NCBI GenBank assembly: GCA_013330765.1
Contig: DUHU01000076.1
Coordinates: 1-6,006 of the forward strand
Length of the DNA: 6,006 bases
Direction of reading: 5' to 3'
DNA from: Candidatus Poseidoniaceae archaeon
Lineage (GTDB): Archaea > Thermoplasmatota > Poseidoniia > Poseidoniales > Poseidoniaceae
The position numbers and the translations under genes were made by a program. This document shows positions 1 to 6,006 of this stretch, piece by piece (position 1 is the stretch's first letter; each line of letters begins with the position of its first letter). The notes under the pieces were generated by a model. The model was given only the letters and a program-made list of their open reading frames with translations, searched no databases and was not told the DNA's origin.

Positions 1-1437
1 GGCCAACGCGTCCATCGGCACCGTGACGGTCATGGTCACGTCTGCGCTGCGGTCAGAGGCGTGCTTGGAGCCGAGGGTGATGGTGCTGACGTCAAAGGCC
101 ACGGTCCAGCCACCTGGAGGTGCGCTGGCGCTGATTCGGAAACTGTCTGCGCCGTTTCCGTTGTTGGTCACGGTGACGGTGGTGGTGCGCGACGTTCCCG
201 GTTCGATGTTGGACATCATGCTCTGGGGGATGGACACTGTTGCGCCCTTGGTTTGCCCGAGGGTGATGCGCAATTCGACCTCGCAGGCCATCGTTCCGCC
301 GTCTCGGCCTTGAACGATCACCGTGGAGACAGAATCTGCGTCAAGGGAATCGTCCGGTTCGATGTTGAGGGTGAACGTGCGCTCATCGGACGAGGTGTCG
401 TAGGGCAGCAGGCCGGATGAAGCGCCCTCCACGCTGACCCAGGAGGCTTTCGGACCGACACGTGCAACGTTGAGGTTCCATTCTGCGTTTCCAGTGTTCT
501 CGAACGTGACCTGCACTTGGCCCTGTTTGCCTGGATCCACGCGAATGCTCGATTTCGAGAGGCTGGCGTCGCAGGTGTGCAACTCAGGCACCTCGAGGGA
601 GATGTCCTCGGTATCGCTGGCGTTTTGCGACGGGTCGTTTTGCACCGTCGCGGTGATCTCCCAACAAAATCGAGCCGCATCCTGGCCGTTGGGCACGGTC
701 GTGGACACGACCACAGATTCGGTTTCCTCGCTGGCGACGCTGACCGAAGAGGGATCAAAAGAAATTGAGAAATCGTCCACGCCGGCGCAACCCGGATCGT
801 CACGTTCCGTCGCTGCGAAAACCACCGTTGCTTCTGCACGGCCCGTGTTTTCGACTTCCATGTCCCACTCGACCGGATCTTCACCCGCCCACGTCAGGTC
901 TGCCGGACCGTCGGGTCGGAGATCCACGCCGTAGACCACGCTGCCAGACCCGTCACCGGCTTCGGTGGTGACGGTTCTTTCTTCGTTGGCCGGTTGCCCG
1001 GGCGGTTCAGGAGGCTCGGGTTGTTCCGTTGCTGCAGCCACCACGGTGGTGTCGCAGTCCCCTTCTGCGGTTTGCGAGAGGGTGACGTTCATGGTCGTCT
1101 CTTCGTAGGAATTTGCGTCGATGGCCCCCGGGATCTGCTGAATCACAGAGGAATACTGGCCGCATTCCTGTGTCTGAGCTTCGTTGGCCGAGAGTTGCAC
1201 TGTGACCGGGTTCGAACCCGTGTTGTACACACGAACGGTGTACTCCCCGGACTCCCCCGGGTTGACGGTGAGGGTGGACGGAGACACCGTGAGGACGATG
1301 CTGGCGTCGCGTCCGTCGGCGGCGGCCGGTGCAAGAAGCGGCGTCAGGCTCACCAACATCAGCGAAATGAGGAGCAGCGCGCGCGCCTTCGTGCCCGTCG
1401 GCGTCTCGCGCATGGCTTTCGGTGGAGTTCTTCCCAT
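1..1437 (-). CDS. Secreted or surface-anchored protein with tandem Ig-like (NEW3/CARDB-like) modules, N-terminal 479 residues only
   Basis: This is a partial gene, open in frame from an ATG at 1437 to base 1 with no stop; the C-terminus lies outside. It starts with a clear Sec signal peptide: a basic n-region (K7, R10, K17, R19), a hydrophobic core at about 20-36, and probable cleavage after APAAA40. At least four beta-rich modules of about 85-120 residues follow (roughly 42-135, 165-285, 286-394 and 397-479), with a Pro/Glu-rich linker at 138-150. Most modules contain an N-T/N-G turn (NTGSNP, NTGRAE, NTGNAE, NNGNGA), and the fourth has a PPGGW segment. This is typical of CARDB/NEW3-type domains found in surface proteins. 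The first three modules carry cysteine pairs (C92/C128, C217/C258, C289/C385), which suggests one disulfide per module. No enzymatic motif is seen. Lying 26 bases downstream of the protease gene and sharing its stalk type, it is probably co-expressed. It could be an adhesin, scaffold or substrate-binding stalk, or carry a catalytic domain beyond the window. Confidence 0.9.
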   Translation of the reverse strand, partial: MGRTPPKAMRETPTGTKARALLLISLMLVSLTPLLAPAAADGRDASIVLTVSPSTLTVNPGESGEYTVRVYNTGSNPVTVQLSANEAQTQECGQYSSVIQQIPGAIDANSYEETTMNVTLSQTAEGDCDTTVVAAATEQPEPPEPPGQPANEERTVTTEAGDGSGSVVYGVDLRPDGPADLTWAGEDPVEWDMEVENTGRAEATVVFAATERDDPGCAGVDDFSISFDPSSVSVASEETESVVVSTTVPNGQDAARFCWEITATVQNDPSQNASDTEDISLEVPELHTCDASLSKSSIRVDPGKQGQVQVTFENTGNAEWNLNVARVGPKASWVSVEGASSGLLPYDTSSDERTFTLNIEPDDSLDADSVSTVIVQGRDGGTMACEVELRITLGQTKGATVSIPQSMMSNIEPGTSRTTTVTVTNNGNGADSFRISASAPPGGWTVAFDVSTITLGSKHASDRSADVTMTVTVPMDALA

Positions 1438-1463
1438 GAAAGACCTACGCTTAGATGGGCCCC
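1438..1463 (-). promoter_or_regulatory. Intergenic gap with weak Shine-Dalgarno-like AGGT
   Basis: Only 26 bases separate the protease stop from the ATG of the downstream gene. An AGGT (1443-1446) lies five bases before that ATG, a partial match to the anti-Shine-Dalgarno complement, and supports this start over a second in-frame ATG eight codons later. The gap holds no hairpin-plus-T-run terminator and is too short for a convincing archaeal TATA promoter, so co-transcription is likely. Confidence 0.4.
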
Positions 1464-4400
1464 TCACGCATTCAAGAATTGGGCACTTGGTGTGCCGCAT
1501 TTTGGACAGGTTTCTGGCAACGTGCACCCGGGAGTTCCAGCGTGGTGGAAGCGCGCACCGCACGTTGGACAGCCAAGCATCGGACCAGTGATCGTACCCC
1601 TGCACGCCCAGCAAGGGGCCGTGGGCAAGGTGGCCGGCTGGGATGTCGGCGGGGCCGCAAGAGCAGGCGTCTGCGCTGCGGCTGGTACAGGGATGGCCAG
1701 CGCTGGAGCCGCGCTTCTCGGAGGCATCGGGAGGGGCAACCCAGATGCCGACGCCTCAGGTTTCTTCGAACCTCCAACATGGCGCAACACAAGCACACCT
1801 GCCACCAGGAGCAAAAGCACTGAACCTCCAACCATGGCGGTCAATGTCCCATTGCCTTGGCTTTCGTCGGAGACGATCCGGGCAGCGGTCATTGTCGCTT
1901 CCGTGTCGCCTTCAACGCGCACGTTTGTCACGCCGAGCGTCGCAGGCGCATCCCCGCCGATGGAACTTGAATAGGTCACGCGAAGCACGCGGGAAGCCCC
2001 TGGGTCCAAACTGACGGTGGAGGGGCCGTCGATGACGACATCCCAACCCTTGGCCGCGTCTACCTCCAGACGCTCATCAAAGGCGATGTTGCCGCTGTTG
2101 ACCAAGGTCCACGTGATCGTCCCGTCTGCATCAGCCGTGGCCTGGGTAACGCCATCGAGGTTAACCTCCATTCGCCGGTTTTCGTCGACAAGCATCGTGA
2201 CCTCATCGCGGCGTTCGAATCCGTCTCCCGTCATGACCAGGGAGAACGACGGTTCGGTGTTTGCAGGAAGGGAGGGTGGGAGGACGACCTCGCACCCCAC
2301 GATCTGGAAGTCGCCCACGCCCACGGCTGCTGGAGCTTCGCAGGAACCAAACAAGCCGGGATCGAGGTCGATTTGCACCGTTGGGGACCATGGGGCTTCA
2401 CCGTTGTTGCCCACCAACCATTCGAAGCGGAGTGTTTCTCCGGTGGGATGGCTGCCTGAACCGAACGGCGTCGCATACTCGGTTCCGTCTTCAAGGACGA
2501 GGCGGTTGAAATTGAGCGTGGGTGCAGGGAGTTGCCGGACATCGAGCGGTGCCGTCCACGTGAAGCGCCCTTCGGCATCGCTCAACCGAACCTCCAACGT
2601 CCCTGACTGCCCGTTTCCATCCCCGACCAAGGTGTACACCACGTCCTTTGTGTCGGTCCATCCGAGGACCACCGGTTCCAAGGACGTGGACACGCTCCAG
2701 CCCGAAGGCAACACGAAACTCGGCGTGAGTTCAAGATCGACGTTTCCGAGGTTCTCCAAGCTGAGGTACAAGCCTACGGAAGCATCAGGACGCAGGCTGG
2801 GAAGGCTGGACTCCAACGAGATGCCCACGTCACGCACGGCCATCACCTGCATCGGGATTTCCAACGAGGTTGAAACGGACGGATCGGTCTGAGAAATCGC
2901 CAGCACGGTGACCGTTCGTTCTGCTCCAGCCACGGTTTTCAGGGACGGGGGCGTCACGGTGACGTTGACCGCCCGTACGGCGTTTTTGTCCATCAGCCCG
3001 GTGGAACCCGAGGAGGCTCCAGGTTCCGATCCAAGGTTGTCGAATCCTGCACTCCATCCCGTAGGGGATTCGAGGAACAGATCGTACCCGATGGGTCCGT
3101 TGCCGTCGTTGGTCAAGGTGAATTGAAACGTGGTGGTATCAAGTGGATGCACGGGCACCACGCTGTAATCCAAGGTGAATATGGCCTCTGGGAGTGGCGG
3201 GACCACCAAGGTCAGGTTGTAGGGGTAACTTACGCCGTTGTCCACGTCCAATCCTGTCAGTGGAAGCACGTAGGTACCAGGCGCCGGTCGGGCCTGATGA
3301 ACCACGGTGACGGTGACGAAGTCTTCACCACGTCCTTCGAGGGTGAAATTGGCGAGGGTCAAGCCCACATACCAACCTTGTGCGGCGCCGTCGTTCACGC
3401 GGGTGGGTGCTCCGGCTGCAAGCGATGCGTTGGTGCCGAGAAGGGCCGTGTTGGTGAGGGTGATGTTCCATGAGGACGTGGTCTGCGTGGACGATTGCAG
3501 GACCAGTTCCGATTCAATGGCGGAGACCTTGACGCCCGGTGCGCTGACGTTGACGTCGGTGATCAGGTCGTTGTTGTTCTCTTGGACTTCGTCCAGCACG
3601 TCATCTGGGTCCACGCGAACGATGACCTCCGAAGTTCCGGCGACGGTGGGCGTCCAACTCCACGGCATCGAGCGAATGGAACCGGGGAACAGGTCCACCG
3701 TGGTCCGGTCGATTTCTGAACCGTCCACCAACAGCACGACGTCAACGGCTTCCGCCTTGACGTTCCCCATGTTCATGATCTCGCTGGTGATGGCCACGGG
3801 ATCACCCACTTGGGGGATGCTCACGTCCATGACGAAACTGTCAGGGACGACGAGGGGGTCGGGTCGCAGGTCGTTCACGCCTTGCCCAGATACGGCGATG
3901 GAGTAGGGTTGAGAACGGCTTCCTGCGTGGTTGCTGTCCTTGACTTTGACTTCCCAGATGCCCTGTTGAGCGCCGTCGATGAGCACCACTTCGACGTTGT
4001 TGAGGGTGTCACGTGAACCGGCTTGGATGCTTCGCCCGTTGCTGAAAACGTTGCCCAGGTAGGTGGTGCCGTCTGGTGAAAGCACCTCGAGGTCCAAGTC
4101 GTTGACCAATTGCGTGCTGGAGAATCGAGATCCTCGCTCGTCCGACCAAGCGAGCACGACCTTGAAAGGGCTGCTTGAGGCGCTGACGTTGAACACGTAG
4201 GACTTGCTTTGGCCCGTTGAAGAGAGGAGCGAACGGTCGTCCACCCAAATGCCACGGCCGCCGGAGGGGGCAAGCGTATCGCGCAGGTTGACGCGCCCCC
4301 ACCCTTCGTCGTCGTTGGGGATGTTTCGCGTCCCAATGTCTTCGGCACCGAGGATAAGCAGGGCCTTGATGAGAGCACCTTGCGGCTCAGGCCGAAGAGC

Positions 4401-6006
4401 GATCTCAACGAGGTACTCACGAACCAGCGCTGCCGCGCCGGCAGCGTTTGGCGTGGCCATCGACGTCCCGGTGTATTCGAGGTAGTACTGGTTTGACCAC
4501 GTCGCGCTTCCAGTATCCCCTGCTTCCTGAGCCCGACATGACCGGACATAACCGCCTGGAGCCACGACGTCTGGTTTGATCCGCCCGTCGTCGGTCGGGC
4601 CGCGAGAGGACCCAGACATCATGGTGTCAGGAGCGCCGTTGTACCGGTTCTGATGGTTCCCGACCGTGAGGGTGTTCTTGGCGGTGGAGGGCGCCCCGAC
4701 CGTACCCGTACCTGGACCGTCGTTGCCCGCCGCGAAGAGGACCAACAGGCCTTCTTGATTGGCATGCGTTCGATCGTAGGCCGCCGTTCGATCGTCGATG
4801 TACTCTGCGGACGACGTGTACTTTCCTTGGTCGCTTGCTTGAGACGAGCCCCAAGAGTTCGTGTGAATTCGTGCACCTTGCGAATAGGCTTGGTTGAGGA
4901 TGTAGTTCAGGCTCGGTGAGAGGAATTGCCCGTTGTTGTCGTTCTCCATCGCTTGGAAAATCAGTTCCGCTTGAGGCGCAACTCCGGCGTACCCGCCACG
5001 GCTACCGTCGCCGAGCACCGTGCAGGCCACGTGGGTGCCATGGCCCGAGTGCCGGTCTGCCGTGGACCCGTCGCCAACGACGTCGGCATTTGACACCACC
5101 CGCGTCCCAAAGTCGCCGTGGTCCGCATCAAGCCCTGAATCGGCGACAGCGACGATCACCCCTGAGCCGTTCAACGAGGTCGTGAAACCGTTGGCGACGG
5201 CGCTGACCTCCATGTGTTGTCGGGCATTGTCGTTGGCGATGGCAAAGGTCGGTTCGGGACCGACCCACATCACGGCGGGCTGGAGAAGAAAACCGAGGAG
5301 GTCCTCGGTCGCCAACGTACCTCGCCAACGTCCGTCGTCGACCCTTTCCTGATGCTCAAGGGCGAAGGGGGCCACTTCGCCAAGGTGTTGTCGAACGTGG
5401 TGTTGCCCATGCTGGAGATCGACCAAGGCGGTCGGCCCGTCGACGTCACGCCACCCTTCGAGCCGGATTTCCGTCCCTTGCAGGGCGGCTTCGCCCCCGT
5501 TGAGCAACAGAACGTCGAGCAATGCATCGTCAAGGAACATGGCGGCGGGCACGTCGTGAACGCTGTGGACGGCGGCCATGCTTTGCAAGGCCACAAAGGC
5601 CGAAGGAGGCGCTTGAACGAGAAGGCCTGACGGTGCAATGAATTCACGGACGACCATGCCTTGGACGTCGCCCAATTCCTGCCGAGCAGCGGTCAGGGGC
5701 ATCTCAAGGTCCACGATGACCAGACGAAGATCGGCGCGAGGGGTCAGCATGGCTTCCGACAGCGGTCGGTCGAGAAGCAGCCCTTCGTCGCTGAACCGGC
5801 CGAGACGGCTGTCGGCAAAGGCGGCTCTGTCGTCTTGGCCGATGGCATGGTCGTAGGTGCCCGCCAAGGTCCGGTACGTGTCCGGCTGAAGTTCGAAGAA
5901 GGTCGGGGAGCCTCGGTCCATGGCCGAAATGGCTTCTTCATCGGCAGGAACCAACCAACCGGTGCTGGTGGACAGGACGAGCAGCAGCACCAACGCCACG
6001 GGCCGA
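1464..6006 (-). CDS. Membrane-anchored KP-43-like subtilisin-family (S8) serine protease with CARDB/Ig-like stalk and C-terminal zinc-binding domain (5' end may lie outside window)
   Basis: This gene encodes an exported endopeptidase predicted to degrade proteins at the cell surface. Residues are numbered from the in-frame GTG at 5999 (1511 residues). Residues 2-19 are a signal-peptide core, with likely cleavage after VPA19. A propeptide runs to about 255. The catalytic domain (about 256-575) has Asp287 (AVADSGLD), His320 (HGTHVAC), oxyanion Asn426 (AAGNDG) and Ser513 (GTSMATP). The motifs HTNSWG, SSRGPTDDGRIKPDV and EGWGRVNL, and a following barrel (about 590-706, with LVNDLDLEVLSPDG), match KP-43-type proteases as I remember that family. 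A CARDB domain (about 716-820) and further Ig-like modules follow to about 1375. Then come a membrane helix (1386-1406), an Ala/Pro-rich linker and a Cys-rich tail (1463-1501). The frame stays open upstream of the GTG (codons CGG CCC), and the signal peptide lacks its usual basic start, so translation may begin beyond 6006. Stop is TGA at 1464-1466. The S8 call is very secure; the natural substrate is unknown. Confidence 0.96.
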   Translation of the reverse strand, partial: RPVALVLLLVLSTSTGWLVPADEEAISAMDRGSPTFFELQPDTYRTLAGTYDHAIGQDDRAAFADSRLGRFSDEGLLLDRPLSEAMLTPRADLRLVIVDLEMPLTAARQELGDVQGMVVREFIAPSGLLVQAPPSAFVALQSMAAVHSVHDVPAAMFLDDALLDVLLLNGGEAALQGTEIRLEGWRDVDGPTALVDLQHGQHHVRQHLGEVAPFALEHQERVDDGRWRGTLATEDLLGFLLQPAVMWVGPEPTFAIANDNARQHMEVSAVANGFTTSLNGSGVIVAVADSGLDADHGDFGTRVVSNADVVGDGSTADRHSGHGTHVACTVLGDGSRGGYAGVAPQAELIFQAMENDNNGQFLSPSLNYILNQAYSQGARIHTNSWGSSQASDQGKYTSSAEYIDDRTAAYDRTHANQEGLLVLFAAGNDGPGTGTVGAPSTAKNTLTVGNHQNRYNGAPDTMMSGSSRGPTDDGRIKPDVVAPGGYVRSCRAQEAGDTGSATWSNQYYLEYTGTSMATPNAAGAAALVREYLVEIALRPEPQGALIKALLILGAEDIGTRNIPNDDEGWGRVNLRDTLAPSGGRGIWVDDRSLLSSTGQSKSYVFNVSASSSPFKVVLAWSDERGSRFSSTQLVNDLDLEVLSPDGTTYLGNVFSNGRSIQAGSRDTLNNVEVVLIDGAQQGIWEVKVKDSNHAGSRSQPYSIAVSGQGVNDLRPDPLVVPDSFVMDVSIPQVGDPVAITSEIMNMGNVKAEAVDVVLLVDGSEIDRTTVDLFPGSIRSMPWSWTPTVAGTSEVIVRVDPDDVLDEVQENNNDLITDVNVSAPGVKVSAIESELVLQSSTQTTSSWNITLTNTALLGTNASLAAGAPTRVNDGAAQGWYVGLTLANFTLEGRGEDFVTVTVVHQARPAPGTYVLPLTGLDVDNGVSYPYNLTLVVPPLPEAIFTLDYSVVPVHPLDTTTFQFTLTNDGNGPIGYDLFLESPTGWSAGFDNLGSEPGASSGSTGLMDKNAVRAVNVTVTPPSLKTVAGAERTVTVLAISQTDPSVSTSLEIPMQVMAVRDVGISLESSLPSLRPDASVGLYLSLENLGNVDLELTPSFVLPSGWSVSTSLEPVVLGWTDTKDVVYTLVGDGNGQSGTLEVRLSDAEGRFTWTAPLDVRQLPAPTLNFNRLVLEDGTEYATPFGSGSHPTGETLRFEWLVGNNGEAPWSPTVQIDLDPGLFGSCEAPAAVGVGDFQIVGCEVVLPPSLPANTEPSFSLVMTGDGFERRDEVTMLVDENRRMEVNLDGVTQATADADGTITWTLVNSGNIAFDERLEVDAAKGWDVVIDGPSTVSLDPGASRVLRVTYSSSIGGDAPATLGVTNVRVEGDTEATMTAARIVSDESQGNGTLTAMVGGSVLLLLVAGVLVLRHVGGSKKPEASASGLPLPMPPRSAAPALAIPVPAAAQTPALAAPPTSQPATLPTAPCWACRGTITGPMLGCPTCGARFHHAGTPGCTLPETCPKCGTPSAQFLNA
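1497..1613 (-). other. C-terminal seven-cysteine zinc-binding (RING-like or double zinc-ribbon) domain
   Basis: This segment encodes residues 1463-1501 of the protease. The ligands follow C-x2-C-x10-C-x2-C-x4-HH-x5-C-x5-C-x2-C (C1463, C1466, C1477, C1480, H1485/H1486, C1492, C1498, C1501). That is enough for two zinc ions, in an arrangement resembling RING or treble-clef fingers of prokaryotes or a pair of zinc ribbons. It lies after the membrane helix, so it should be in the cytoplasm. Its function is unknown; protein-protein contact is the likeliest use. Confidence 0.75.
1782..1844 (-). other. Single transmembrane helix anchoring the protease
   Basis: This segment encodes residues 1386-1406, an uninterrupted hydrophobic stretch (MVGGSVLLLLVAGVLVL) followed by R1406, H1407, K1412 and K1413. 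With an N-terminal signal peptide and positive charges after the helix, the predicted topology is type I: protease and stalk outside, C-terminal tail inside. An Ala/Pro-rich linker of about 50 residues follows. Confidence 0.88.
1875..3533 (-). repeat. Tandem divergent Ig-like (NEW3/CARDB-like) stalk modules
   Basis: This segment encodes about residues 823-1375, which I divide into about five modules (roughly 823-932, 939-1054, 1056-1155, 1160-1275 and 1276-1375). They are similar in layout but too divergent to be DNA repeats. Shared marks are an N-x-G turn (NDGNGP at 964, NLGNVD at 1083, NNGEAP at 1198, NSGNIA at 1301) and in most modules a following G-W (876, 982, 1101, 1319). These probably form an extended rod that holds the protease away from the membrane. 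Several N-x-S/T sites (NITL, NFTL, NLTL, NVTVT) could be glycosylated. Module boundaries are approximate. Confidence 0.75.
3540..3854 (-). other. CARDB domain
   Basis: This segment encodes about residues 716-820. It shows the usual CARDB course: an early VGDPVAITSEIMNMGNVKAE strand-turn, then VDVVLLVDGSEI, a central MPWSWTPTVAGTSEV segment, and the diagnostic VDPDDVLDEVQENNND ending. CARDB domains are adhesion or spacer modules of exported proteins. Here it is the first stalk module after the catalytic unit. Confidence 0.85.
3882..4232 (-). other. KP-43-type C-terminal beta-barrel domain
   Basis: This segment encodes about residues 590-706. It contains FKVVLAWSDERG, LVNDLDLEVLSPDG, LNNVEVVLIDG and IWEVKVKDSN, the series of strand motifs seen in the jelly-roll domain that follows the catalytic domain in KP-43-type proteases. 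In that family the domain packs against the catalytic domain and is thought to stabilise it, with bound calcium. The acidic LVNDLDLEV segment is a plausible metal-contact region here, by analogy. Confidence 0.8.
4275..5234 (-). other. Peptidase S8 catalytic domain (KP-43-like)
   Basis: This segment encodes about residues 256-575 of the protease. The mature enzyme probably begins at N256: the NDNAR sequence there corresponds to the mature N-terminus (NDVAR) of the Bacillus KP-43 protease as I remember it. The catalytic codons are Asp287 (5139-5141), His320 (5040-5042), oxyanion-hole Asn426 (4722-4724) and Ser513 (4461-4463), in the D-H-S order of the subtilisin clan. All four are intact, so activity is expected. 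An oddity is Cys326 in HGTHVAC, where most subtilases have Gly. A second catalytic-domain cysteine, Cys488, lies in the loop after DVVAPGG. Confidence 0.95.
5235..5942 (-). other. Long propeptide region of the protease
   Basis: This segment encodes about residues 20-255, between signal peptide and catalytic domain. It holds two stretches that look like inhibitor-type propeptide modules. The first (about 90-165) contains LRLVIVDLEMPL and ends with VHSVHDVPA. The second (about 177-250) contains ALVDLQHGQH and ends with QPAVMWVGPEP just before the mature start. By analogy with other subtilases it should act as a folding chaperone and temporary inhibitor and be removed by self-cleavage near A255/N256. 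The assignment rests on position and pattern, not on a strong motif. Confidence 0.65.

Noticed and set aside
318..884. Minus-strand open frame of 188 codons inside the downstream gene in another frame
   Set aside because: The overlapping 479-codon frame has a signal peptide, modules and paired cysteines; this one is Arg/Pro/Ser-rich shadow sequence.
1457..1463. GGGCCC palindrome just after the protease stop, considered as a terminator
   Set aside because: It is only six bases, with no loop and no following T-run on the transcribed strand.
994..1974. Plus-strand open frame of 326 codons spanning the end of the protease, the gap and the start of the downstream gene
   Set aside because: It lies antisense to two well-supported genes. 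Its translation is rich in Arg, Gly and His with no domain or signal, as expected from the opposite strand of GC-rich DNA.
2017..2892. Plus-strand open frame of 291 codons opposite the protease stalk
   Set aside because: It is antisense to conserved module motifs. Its Ser/Thr/Arg-rich, low-information translation has no recognisable fold.
3875..4549. Minus-strand open frame of 224 codons overlapping the protease catalytic and barrel region
   Set aside because: It is out of frame with the intact catalytic motifs and has no motifs of its own.
1..6006. CRISPR arrays, tRNA or rRNA genes, insertion-sequence ends and direct DNA repeats
   Set aside because: None seen. The window is almost wholly covered by two coding frames, and the protein modules are too divergent to appear as DNA repeats.

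Overview
The window is filled by two protein-coding genes. Both are on the minus strand and both run off an edge of the window. I see no RNA genes, mobile elements, CRISPR arrays or stretches of more than 30 bases without a gene. The DNA is GC-rich and tightly packed. This explains the many long but meaningless antisense reading frames.

Layout, in the direction of transcription (right to left). (1) About 1464-6006 encodes a very large exported subtilisin-family (S8) serine protease of the KP-43 type. Its order is signal peptide, long propeptide, catalytic domain with an intact Asp/His/Asn/Ser set, KP-43-type beta-barrel domain, CARDB domain, four or five more immunoglobulin-like stalk modules, one transmembrane helix, an Ala/Pro-rich linker, and a C-terminal seven-cysteine zinc-binding domain predicted to lie in the cytoplasm. 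The reading frame is still open at the right edge, so the true start may lie just outside. (2) After a 26-base gap, 1-1437 encodes the first 479 residues of a second exported protein. It has a clear signal peptide followed by at least four immunoglobulin-like modules, three of which carry a cysteine pair. Its C-terminus lies beyond the left edge.

How they may work together: the two genes are probably co-transcribed, and their products share the same kind of extracellular stalk module, with an N-x-G-N turn and, in some modules, a later G-W. The simplest reading is a cell-surface protein-degradation locus, with a membrane-anchored protease and a companion surface protein that could be an adhesin, scaffold or substrate-binding stalk. 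That role for the second protein is inference only.

Organism: no marker gene is present. A type I membrane-anchored S8 protease with CARDB-type stalks and a cytoplasmic zinc-ribbon or RING-like tail, with no LPXTG or type IX sorting tail, and with weak Shine-Dalgarno use, suggests an archaeon. Marine Group II (Poseidoniales, Thermoplasmatota) is my best guess at moderate confidence. A bacterial origin cannot be excluded from this window.
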